Origin: CADEED01 sp043747875
GTDB lineage: Bacteria > Pseudomonadota > Gammaproteobacteria > Steroidobacterales > Steroidobacteraceae
Length of the DNA stretch: 64,000 bases
Reading direction: 5' to 3'
Assembly (NCBI GenBank): GCA_043747875.1
Contig: JAYTOI010000056.1
Location: forward strand, 1 to 64,000
The translations under genes were made by a program, and so were the position numbers. Below, in pieces: positions 57,665 through 64,000 of this stretch. The notes beneath the pieces were generated by a model. The model ran no database searches, had not been told where the DNA came from, and was given only the letters and a program-made list of their open reading frames with translations. Positions within the stretch are counted from its first letter, which is position 1. Each line of letters opens with the position of its first letter.

Positions 57665-59863
57665 ATGAAGCGCATCTGGATTTTGCTGCTGAGCGGCGCA
57701 TGGACGAGCCACTCGTGGGCACAGGAACAACCGGGTCAATTGGACGAAGTGCTCGTCACCTCTGAGCGCAGGACGGAGAATATCCGGGACGTGCCGAGTT
57801 CGGTTTCGGCCGTGAGCGGGGAAGATCTCGACGTACTATCTACCGGAGGCCAGGACGTACGTCTGTTGGCCGGGCGCGTCCCCAGTCTCAACGTCGAGTC
57901 GTCGTTCGGGCGCGCATTCCCGCGCTTCTACATTCGCGGCTACGGCAACGGCGATTTTCGCCTGAACGCCTCGCAGCCGGTCTCGCTCATCTACGACGAC
58001 GTGGTGCAGGAAAACCCCATCCTCAAGGGCTTTCCCATTTTCGACCTGGATCAGATCGAAGTGCTGCGCGGACCTCAGGGCACTTTGTTCGGCCGCAACA
58101 CGCCCGGGGGCGTGGTGAAGTTCGACTCGGTCAAGCCCTCGTCCGATTTCGGCGGCTACGTCAACGTGTCCGACGCCACGTTCAACACCGCGAACATCGA
58201 AGGCGCGGTCGACATCCCACTCGGCGGGGGTTGGGCAGCCCGCGCCTCGGGTCTCTACCAGCATCGCGACGACTTCGTCGGCAACTCGCTCACCGGCGAC
58301 GACGACGTCTATGAGGGCTACGACGATCGTGCCGCGCGCGTGCAGCTGCAGTACGTGAATGAGAAATTCAGCGCGCTGTTCAACCTGCATACACGCAACC
58401 TGGACGGCACCGCGCGATTGTTCCGCGCCAACATCATCGAGTCCGGCAGCAACGATCTGGTCGATGGCTTCGATGCCGACAACCTGTCTATCGACGGCGC
58501 CAACCGGCAGGAGCTGAACATCCTCGGCGGCAGTGTGCGGCTGCGCTGGGAGTTCGGAGACTTCGCGTTGTACTCCGTCACCGGCTACGAGTCGATGGAC
58601 GCGTACAGTCGCGGCGACATCGATGGCGGCTTCGGGTGCGGGTTCTGCAGCTTGCCGAACGGACCGGGCTTCGTACCGTTTCCGAGCGAGACGGCGGATG
58701 GCATCCCCACGCTCGATCAGATCACCCAGGAGGTGCGCCTGGAATCGCAATTGTCCGGGGCATTCAATTGGCAGGCGGGCGTGTACTACTTCGACGAGGA
58801 CTACGACACCGAAGCCTTCTCGTACGACAGCCTGGGAGACGGCTCGCAGACCCAATACCTGCGCTCGAACCAGACCAACCAGGCCTGGGCGCTGTTCGGC
58901 TCGTTGAACTACTCCGTGACAGCGGAATTCGAGTTGCGTGGCGGCGTTCGCTACACGCATGACGAAAAGGATTTCGTCACCGGCGTGCCGGATGGGTTTT
59001 CTTTTCCCAATCCAGGTTTGTCCACCACTGCCAGCTTGAGCGACAGCAACGTGAGCTGGGATCTCGCCGGAACGTACTCGCTCAATGACTGGGTCAATGT
59101 GTACGCACGCGTCGCGACGGGCTTTCGCGGCGCCAGCGTGCAGCCAGCCTCGGCGTTCGGCAATCAATCGGTTGCCGACCCCGAGACCAACACCTCCATC
59201 GAAGTCGGCGTGAAGGCCGATCTGCTGGACCGGCGCGCCAAGGTGTATTTCAACCTGTACCGCTATGAAGTGAAGGATCAGCAATTGACGGCCGTCGGTG
59301 GAGCCAACAACGCCGTGAGATTGTTGAACGCGAACCAGACGGTGGGCCAGGGTGCGGAGCTCGACCTGCAGGCCTATCTGACCCCCAATCTGCTGATGAC
59401 GCTCGGCGCCAGCTTCAACGACACCGAGATCAACGACGACAATATTTCGGTGGGAACCTGTTCTGCCTGCACGGTCACCGACCCGACGGTCCTGCTGGGC
59501 GGAAGGCCTTTCGCCCTGATCGACGGCAACCCGCTGCCGCAGGCTCCCGAGTGGATTGCGAACGTCACGTTGCGATATGGCATGCCCGTCGGTAACGGCG
59601 AGCTGTTTGTCTACACCGACTGGTCTTATCGCAGCGAAGTGAATTTTTTCCTCTACGAGTCCACCGAGTTCACCGGCAAGGAGCTGTTCGAGGGCGGACT
59701 ACGGGTGGGCTATCTGTGGAGCGACGGCAAGTACGAGGCGGCGCTGTTCGGCCGCAACATCACCGACGAGGAGGTAGCCGTGGGAGCAATCGATTTCAAC
59801 AATCTGACCGGCTTCATCAACGAGCCGCGCATCGTGGGCCTGCAGTTCAAGGCCAGGTTCTGA
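57665..59863 (+). CDS. TonB-dependent outer-membrane receptor
   Basis: 732 residues from the ATG at 57665, which gives a signal peptide ending SHSWA. A TonB-box-like LDEVLVTSER follows; then the plug domain (PRFYIRGYGN, IEVLRGPQGTLFGRNTPGG) and a 22-strand barrel with the C-terminal aromatic signature ending in KARF. The plug resembles receptors that take up sugars, polyphenols or other organics rather than siderophores with certainty. No binding partners lie next to it. Confidence 0.92.
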   Translation: MKRIWILLLSGAWTSHSWAQEQPGQLDEVLVTSERRTENIRDVPSSVSAVSGEDLDVLSTGGQDVRLLAGRVPSLNVESSFGRAFPRFYIRGYGNGDFRLNASQPVSLIYDDVVQENPILKGFPIFDLDQIEVLRGPQGTLFGRNTPGGVVKFDSVKPSSDFGGYVNVSDATFNTANIEGAVDIPLGGGWAARASGLYQHRDDFVGNSLTGDDDVYEGYDDRAARVQLQYVNEKFSALFNLHTRNLDGTARLFRANIIESGSNDLVDGFDADNLSIDGANRQELNILGGSVRLRWEFGDFALYSVTGYESMDAYSRGDIDGGFGCGFCSLPNGPGFVPFPSETADGIPTLDQITQEVRLESQLSGAFNWQAGVYYFDEDYDTEAFSYDSLGDGSQTQYLRSNQTNQAWALFGSLNYSVTAEFELRGGVRYTHDEKDFVTGVPDGFSFPNPGLSTTASLSDSNVSWDLAGTYSLNDWVNVYARVATGFRGASVQPASAFGNQSVADPETNTSIEVGVKADLLDRRAKVYFNLYRYEVKDQQLTAVGGANNAVRLLNANQTVGQGAELDLQAYLTPNLLMTLGASFNDTEINDDNISVGTCSACTVTDPTVLLGGRPFALIDGNPLPQAPEWIANVTLRYGMPVGNGELFVYTDWSYRSEVNFFLYESTEFTGKELFEGGLRVGYLWSDGKYEAALFGRNITDEEVAVGAIDFNNLTGFINEPRIVGLQFKARF

Positions 59864-60463
59864 GGGTCGTTCCAGTTGGAAGTGAATTCTCACTTGTTGT
59901 CGTACCAGTACTTCCAATGCGTATTCGGCTTTGATCGTGGCTGGTACAGGCTGGGGTCGTTCCGGGCTATCACCTTCGCGAGCAACTGAAAAGTATCGAG
60001 GCCACTCGGCTTTTCATTCTCGACGTGACGCCACTCGTTCAGCACGAGATGCGCGACGGGATGCCTTTTGGGAAAAATGGCAAAAATCCTGTCCGCTGGC
60101 TCCGCTGTCAGGCGCGCGGAGGCCTCGACTCCAACCCGCGAGGCCACGAAACCTGCCCCAGCGCTGATCGTTGATTGCGCCGCGCTCGGTGAACCTGAAC
60201 CTCCCAGCTGGAAAGTCTGTGAAGGCGTGGCGGTTGCACGCCTAACTACACCGACAGGCGATTCGCCAATCATCCGTACGAATCCATGCGCATACTGTAC
60301 GCATTCACAGTGCGGCGGAAATTCGGCGCGTGAACCTCCGCTAGCGGATGCCGGCCGGAGCCGGGGCGCGGATCATGAAACGTGCGGTGCTTGCCGAATT
60401 CGTATCGCCTCTGCGTACCATGGGACATTGCCGCCTTACGTTTCGGGCCCGAATAGGTCACAT
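59864..60463. other. Gene-poor stretch after the TonB receptor
   Basis: 600 bases with no convincing complete gene. A short AGTGAATTCTCACT hairpin at about 59880 may help end the receptor transcript. Both strands have open frames; that on the minus strand ending at 59890 has protein-like sequence only in its last ~70 codons. I see no RNA gene or repeat. Confidence 0.35.
59890..60108 (-). pseudogene. Possible gene fragment (C-terminal piece)
   Basis: The last ~70 codons of an open minus-strand frame read as a natural C-terminus: VLNEWRHVENEKPSGLDTF, QLLAKVIARNDPSLYQP and THWKYWYDNK. Upstream the frame turns Ala/Ser/Thr-rich and unlike a protein. I do not recognise the family; it may be the remnant of a lost gene or a real short gene. 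Confidence 0.3.
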
Positions 60464-61024
60464 ATGTCGCCACCTACCTTCGTTACGTTCTCCGCCGGAA
60501 TGAGCGGTCATTGGGCTTTGACGAGTGTGCGCGCCATCCAAGGTGCGACGTTGGAACCTGCCGAACGACTGAGCATCGCCGAAGGCAAGGAAACCCCGAT
60601 GGGCTCGCTTTGGAGTCTGCGCGGAGTGGTCAGCAACGCGCGGTACACGACTCGAGCCGAGGCCGATGCACTCAGCGCGATTCAGCCCCAATTGGGGCGC
60701 ACAGAGGCTACGCAGGCCGCCCTGATTCCCATCAAAAAGTCGCCAGCGTGGTGGGCTCTCGCCCAGGATGAGCGGCGCGCGATATACGAGGAGCGGTCAC
60801 GGCACACATCGATTGGCATTGCCTACCTTCCGCGGATTGCCAGGCGGCTGCATCACAGCCGCGAACTCGGGGAGCCTTTCGATTTTCTGACTTGGTTCGA
60901 GTTCGCCCCGCAGAACGAGGCAGCCTTCGACGAACTCCTGGCGAAATTGCGGGCGAGTGAAGAGTGGCGCTATGTGGAAAGAGAAGTTGACATCAGGCTG
61001 GCGCGCGGATGGAGTACTCGTTAG
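60464..61024 (+). CDS. Chlorite dismutase family heme protein
   Basis: 186 residues. Starts MSPPTFVTFSAG; the C-terminal half WWALAQDERRAIYEERSRHTSIG, YLPRIARRLHHSRELGEPFDFLTWFEF is the typical heme-pocket part of the Cld/HemQ fold, with a His (SRHTS) at the expected proximal position. Relatives either detoxify chlorite or, as HemQ, finish heme. At this size it is of the short Cld branch. The open frame extends ~130 codons upstream without family-like sequence. It overlaps the next gene by 16 bases. Confidence 0.75.
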   Translation: MSPPTFVTFSAGMSGHWALTSVRAIQGATLEPAERLSIAEGKETPMGSLWSLRGVVSNARYTTRAEADALSAIQPQLGRTEATQAALIPIKKSPAWWALAQDERRAIYEERSRHTSIGIAYLPRIARRLHHSRELGEPFDFLTWFEFAPQNEAAFDELLAKLRASEEWRYVEREVDIRLARGWSTR

Positions 61025-61380
61025 GCGTCGACTCGAGTGGTTCGGGATCAGGGGAAAACATGGTTCTGCTGAAGCGCGCTGCCCAGATTGCCGATTTGCT
61101 GCGCGCGTACCAGATCATCGTCGACGGCCGGCAGGTTGGAGCGATTCGTACGGGCAAGGAAATCTCGTTCGACGTCGCGCCGGGTCGACACAGCATATGG
61201 CTGCGTATCGATTGGGCCGAGAGCAACAAGCTAGATTTCACGAACGACGGCTCGCCGCTCGAGCTCGAGTGCGGCAGCAATTTTGCCGGCTGGCGCGCGT
61301 TCCTCGGCGTGAAGCACGCGGTCTCTTCGGGGCCTGGATATCTCTGGATAAGGAGACCTTCATGGGCGGACCTTCCCTAA
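61009..61380 (+). CDS. Hypothetical protein with PEGA-like beta domain
   Basis: 123 residues overlapping both neighbours. It reads as a small beta-sandwich: YQIIVDGRQVGAIRTGKEISFDVAPGRHSIWLRIDW, a pattern known from PEGA/DUF2846-like domains that end with a 'PGxH' turn. A second ATG at 61060 would drop the Ser/Gly-rich start. No signal or membrane segment. Function unknown; the coupling suggests it works with the Cld-like protein and the glycine-zipper protein. Confidence 0.65.
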   Translation: MEYSLGVDSSGSGSGENMVLLKRAAQIADLLRAYQIIVDGRQVGAIRTGKEISFDVAPGRHSIWLRIDWAESNKLDFTNDGSPLELECGSNFAGWRAFLGVKHAVSSGPGYLWIRRPSWADLP

Positions 61381-62492
61381 GCAACGTCGATTCGGCGTGG
61401 TCAGAGCTCGAGTCCATCTATCGCTCCGTCCGCAAGGGTGTCGATGGGTTCTCGTCGGAAGCGACGCTGATCGGCGTGCAAATGATCCAGGACGTCTCGA
61501 CCCGCATGGAGTACATGCGGATGATCCGCGCGGAGGCGGACGAAGTGCTCGCATGGGCGCGACAGAATCGCGCGGCGGCGGCGAAGGCCTTCGACTTCAT
61601 CAGCCAGCGGCGCGACGAGATGCGCCTCATCCAGCAGGACAAGGCGAGAGCGTCGATCGCAGTGTTGTCCAAGCTGCTGACGAAGCATCCGAGCAAGCAC
61701 CAATTGCTGGTGAACGCAGCGAATGCGCTCGCGAGCGAAGGCAAGTTGCCTTCGGTCAAGGTCGGCAACCAGACGAAAGCCGTGAAGCTCGAGCAGCTGA
61801 CGCCCGACCAGATGGATGACGTCTTCCTGAAGGCAATCGACAAGGCGGGCGGCAGCCGCAAGTCGATCACGCCGGCCAACATGAAACTGCGCGGCGCGGG
61901 GCTGCTGCTGCTGACCGTGGCGCTCGCGGGTCTCGACATCTATGTGTCTCAGGACAAATCGTTTGCCGTCACCAAAAACGCCAGCTCGATAGCGGCGGGC
62001 GCCGGTGGCGCCTGGCTGTTTGCCGCAGCAGGCCTCGCCGTCGGCGGCCCGGTGGGCGGTCTCGTCGGTCTGATCATCGGCGGAATCGTCGGCAGCATGG
62101 CTGGCGAAGAGGCGCACTACGTGGCGCGCGGCTTGCACGCGCATCCACGAATCGACGCGCTGGTGAAGCGCTATTACAGCCTGATCGCCTTCGATGAGGA
62201 AGGACTCGGTCGCGCCTTGCACGTCGAGTTCCTGGGAGACATGAACCTGGTGTACATCGCGTTCGCAAACCTGAACGAGAAACGCACCTCGGATGCCGAC
62301 GACGTTGCGTTTGCGTACATCGAGGCAGCGATGCGCGTGTACCGAGCGAAGCCTGACGGTCCGCTGGCAGATGGTCTGCGCTCCCCGACAGGCCAGGCGT
62401 TGGTCAAGCTGCTCTACGACATCCTCGACGACGGCTGGACGACGGGCGAGGAGCGCGGGCAGATGATGTGGTTGAAGACAGTGAAGCCCTGA
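61362..62492 (+). CDS. Glycine-zipper membrane protein of unknown function
   Basis: 376 residues from an ATG with a strong AAGGAG; the longer open frame upstream is not protein-like. The first ~190 residues are helical and charged. Then come a hydrophobic helix (LLLLTVALAGLDIYV) and a glycine zipper (GAGGAWLFAAAGLAVGGPVGGLVGLIIGGIVGSMAG), and a soluble C-terminal region. Such zippers occur in pore-forming and channel proteins and in phage or effector proteins. It overlaps the preceding gene by 19 bases. Confidence 0.7.
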   Translation: MGGPSLSNVDSAWSELESIYRSVRKGVDGFSSEATLIGVQMIQDVSTRMEYMRMIRAEADEVLAWARQNRAAAAKAFDFISQRRDEMRLIQQDKARASIAVLSKLLTKHPSKHQLLVNAANALASEGKLPSVKVGNQTKAVKLEQLTPDQMDDVFLKAIDKAGGSRKSITPANMKLRGAGLLLLTVALAGLDIYVSQDKSFAVTKNASSIAAGAGGAWLFAAAGLAVGGPVGGLVGLIIGGIVGSMAGEEAHYVARGLHAHPRIDALVKRYYSLIAFDEEGLGRALHVEFLGDMNLVYIAFANLNEKRTSDADDVAFAYIEAAMRVYRAKPDGPLADGLRSPTGQALVKLLYDILDDGWTTGEERGQMMWLKTVKP

Positions 62493-62722
62493 GCGCAGCG
62501 CCTGCGCGGCGCTCGCGCCGCCGGTGTAGCGACGATAAAAGTCCGCGGAGAACTCGCTCGCCAGGCCTGCGTGGCGGCCGACCATGCCTGGAAGCCCGCG
62601 CGCAGCCGAAGAGCATGAGCGTGCCGAGCACCGGGATCCCGATCCGGAAATACATTCTTCTCGTCTCCTTGCTACGCGTCGTCGAGAACACGCAGTCTGA
62701 CAGGTGCGGCATTCGTTGCGCA
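62493..62722. other. Intergenic region between convergent genes
   Basis: 230 bases between the glycine-zipper gene and the HtrA-type gene. A minus-strand ATG at 62654, preceded by AAGGAG, opens a lipoprotein-like start (MYFRIGIPVLGTLMLFGCA) that soon becomes an Arg-rich chance frame. It may be the start of a decayed small lipoprotein. Confidence 0.3.
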
Positions 62723-63826
62723 TCAAGGGCCGCCAGCCCTGTCTGCCCCGAGCTTCGCCCGCAGCTGCACCTTCTTTCCTTCGCGCCAGACTTCGACGCC
62801 TACCTCGCTGCCTGCTTGGTAGTCGTCCAGCAGAGCGGCCAGTTGCGCGGAGGTGGTTACCTCCTTGCCTTCCACCGCGACGATCACGTCCCCCGGCACC
62901 ACCAGATTGCGCGCATCCAGCCGCGCGCCCCGAAACGGCGGCGCGCCGCGCAGCACCGCCACTCCTTGCACACCCAACTCACGCGCCACCGCGCGGCTCA
63001 GCATATCGTCGGCTTCGATGTCCAGACTGGGCGGTGAGTAATGCCCCTGCGCGATGATCTGCGGCACCACGCGATTCACCGTGTCCACGGGCACCGCGAA
63101 GCCCACGCCCGCGCTCGCACCCGACGGACTGTAGATAGCCGTGTTCACCCCGATGAGGCGGCCGGCGCTGTCGAGCAAGGGACCGCCGGAATTTCCAGGG
63201 TTGATAGCCGCGTCGGTCTGGATCAGGTGGCGGATGACGCGACCCCCGTCACTGTCCAGCGAGCGGTCGAGCGCGGAAACAATGCCCGTGGTGAGCGTCC
63301 AGTCCAGGCCGAAGGGGTTGCCGATGGCGAAGACCTTCTGGCCGACACGCAGGTCATCGCTGGTGCCTATGGCCACAGGCGCCAGCGGCTTCCCCGAGGG
63401 TGCAATCTTCAAGACCGCGATGTCGTGCGCCGGGCTCGCGCCCACCAGCGAAGCCGGATAATCGCGACCGTCCGCTAGTTTGACCGTCGCTTCCGCGGCG
63501 CCCGCGATGACGTGCATGTTGGTGACGATGTGCCCCTGCCCGTCCCAGACGAATCCCGAACCCGTGCCGCGGGGCACGCTCAAGACGTTGCGCGTCCAGA
63601 CATCCACGACGCGATTGCTGGTGGAGATGAACACCACCGAGCCCTTCCAGGTCTCGAAGACTTCGATGTTAGACCGTTCCTCGGCGGTGAGGTCCCCGCG
63701 CGGCGTGACCGGGCGCGGCGCGGCTTCGACGCGTTGCGAGCAACCAGCGCCCCAGAGCGCGAATGAGCTCAGCAATCCGCAGAGCAGCAGCACAGAGGCG
63801 AGTTGTCTGGTCGATAGCATGCGCAT
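62723..63826 (-). CDS. HtrA/Deg-type serine protease with one PDZ domain
   Basis: 367 residues. A hydrophobic N-terminus with a lipobox-like AGC (Cys at about residue 29) suggests a membrane-attached periplasmic protein. The trypsin-like domain has the full triad: His in TNMHVIAG, Asp in AHDIAVLKI, Ser in NPGNSGGPLL. A single C-terminal PDZ domain (about 270-365, PGDVIVAVEGKEV) follows, as in DegS. Envelope quality control is the expected role. An ATG two codons later is an alternative start. Confidence 0.92.
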   Translation of the reverse strand: MRMLSTRQLASVLLLCGLLSSFALWGAGCSQRVEAAPRPVTPRGDLTAEERSNIEVFETWKGSVVFISTSNRVVDVWTRNVLSVPRGTGSGFVWDGQGHIVTNMHVIAGAAEATVKLADGRDYPASLVGASPAHDIAVLKIAPSGKPLAPVAIGTSDDLRVGQKVFAIGNPFGLDWTLTTGIVSALDRSLDSDGGRVIRHLIQTDAAINPGNSGGPLLDSAGRLIGVNTAIYSPSGASAGVGFAVPVDTVNRVVPQIIAQGHYSPPSLDIEADDMLSRAVARELGVQGVAVLRGAPPFRGARLDARNLVVPGDVIVAVEGKEVTTSAQLAALLDDYQAGSEVGVEVWREGKKVQLRAKLGADRAGGP

Positions 63827-63918
63827 CCGTTGGCGGGCAGGACCTCCGATGCCCGGAAAATAGAAACGGCCGGCAGATTTTCAAGGGGTGGAGTCCCTCG
63901 AAGAGGGCTGACGCGGTT

Positions 63919-64000
63919 TCAGTTCGCGTTCATCACCCTTTCGAGATACTCGCATCCGTACCGTTTGACGAGCCGTAGGTAGAACCACAGGGCGATGTCG
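63919..64000 (-). CDS. C-terminal end of an unidentified gene (continues beyond the window)
   Basis: The last 26 codons (DIALWFYLRLVKRYGCEYLE ... NAN) form a natural-looking amphipathic C-terminus. Nothing more can be said without the upstream sequence. Confidence 0.5.
   Translation of the reverse strand, partial: DIALWFYLRLVKRYGCEYLERVMNAN

Noticed and set aside
60068..60463. Upstream extension of the chlorite dismutase-like frame
   Set aside because: No family resemblance and several Cys-rich chance segments; the family start fits the ATG at 60464.
62404..62654. Minus-strand ORF starting like a lipoprotein (LMLFGCA)
   Set aside because: After the signal-like start it becomes Arg/Ser-rich and runs antisense into the glycine-zipper gene; at best a decayed start.

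Overview
The window is about 64 kb of very GC-rich DNA (roughly two thirds G+C by eye) with dense, often overlapping genes, many hybrid sensor kinases, TonB-dependent uptake, secreted proteins and copper tolerance genes. Gene content and protein style suggest a free-living gammaproteobacterium of the Xanthomonadales / Steroidobacteraceae / Nevskiales kind. This is inferred from family resemblance only; the window holds no rRNA or other strong taxonomic marker.

Layout. 1-690: the 3' end of a tyrosine integrase and a small ORF beside tRNA-Arg(ACG), which looks like the edge or remnant of an integrated element. 1032-6398: a stressosome-type operon (RsbR, RsbS, RsbT, an RsbX-like phosphatase) that runs by overlapping stops and starts into a histidine kinase and a hybrid kinase. 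6456-8914: copper oxidase CopA and outer-membrane CopB. 9551-18798 (minus): eight tightly overlapping genes that form a complete N-methylglutamate pathway for methylamine (mgdABCD-gmaS-mgsABC), with a divergent XRE-cupin regulator. 19821-21994: a cytochrome P450 and methyltransferase pair. 22273-27161: a fused hydantoinase/oxoprolinase and an MHS-type permease. 27177-33011: two large hybrid sensor kinases. 33257-39939: small metabolic and envelope genes (YciI-like, GST, alpha/beta hydrolase, rhodanese, EamA exporter, beta-propeller, AraC regulator, glutamine amidotransferase). 40178-41854: a secreted pectate lyase with a perfect palindromic operator candidate upstream and a textbook terminator. 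42005-46575: small, mostly hypothetical genes, an MBL-fold lipoprotein, an EF-hand protein and a TRIC-type channel. 46954-50566: five coupled genes built around a DUF692 (MNIO) enzyme. 50575-64000: membrane and secreted proteins, a phytase-like esterase, a further hybrid kinase, a TonB receptor, a chlorite-dismutase-like gene with two unrecognised partners, and an HtrA-type protease.

The most interesting locus is 46954-50566. Two paralogous membrane proteins of the TIGR04222 kind end in Cys/Gly/Ser-rich low-complexity tails. They flank a nucleotidyltransferase-fold protein with an altered metal motif and are followed, with overlapping reading frames, by a DUF692/MNIO enzyme and an 82-residue putative partner. 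Known MNIO enzymes modify Cys residues of ribosomal peptides, so this looks like a modification system acting on the cytosolic Cys-rich tails of membrane-anchored substrates.

Other non-coding signals: a family of stem-loop repeats around GGGGACAGA/TCTGTCCCC (9.5, 22.0-22.3 and 33.0 kb), a hairpin that covers a ribosome binding site at 51.04 kb, a 19-base inverted repeat before the TRIC-type gene, and strong repetition of the heptamer CTATCTA in the sense strand of genes all along the window.
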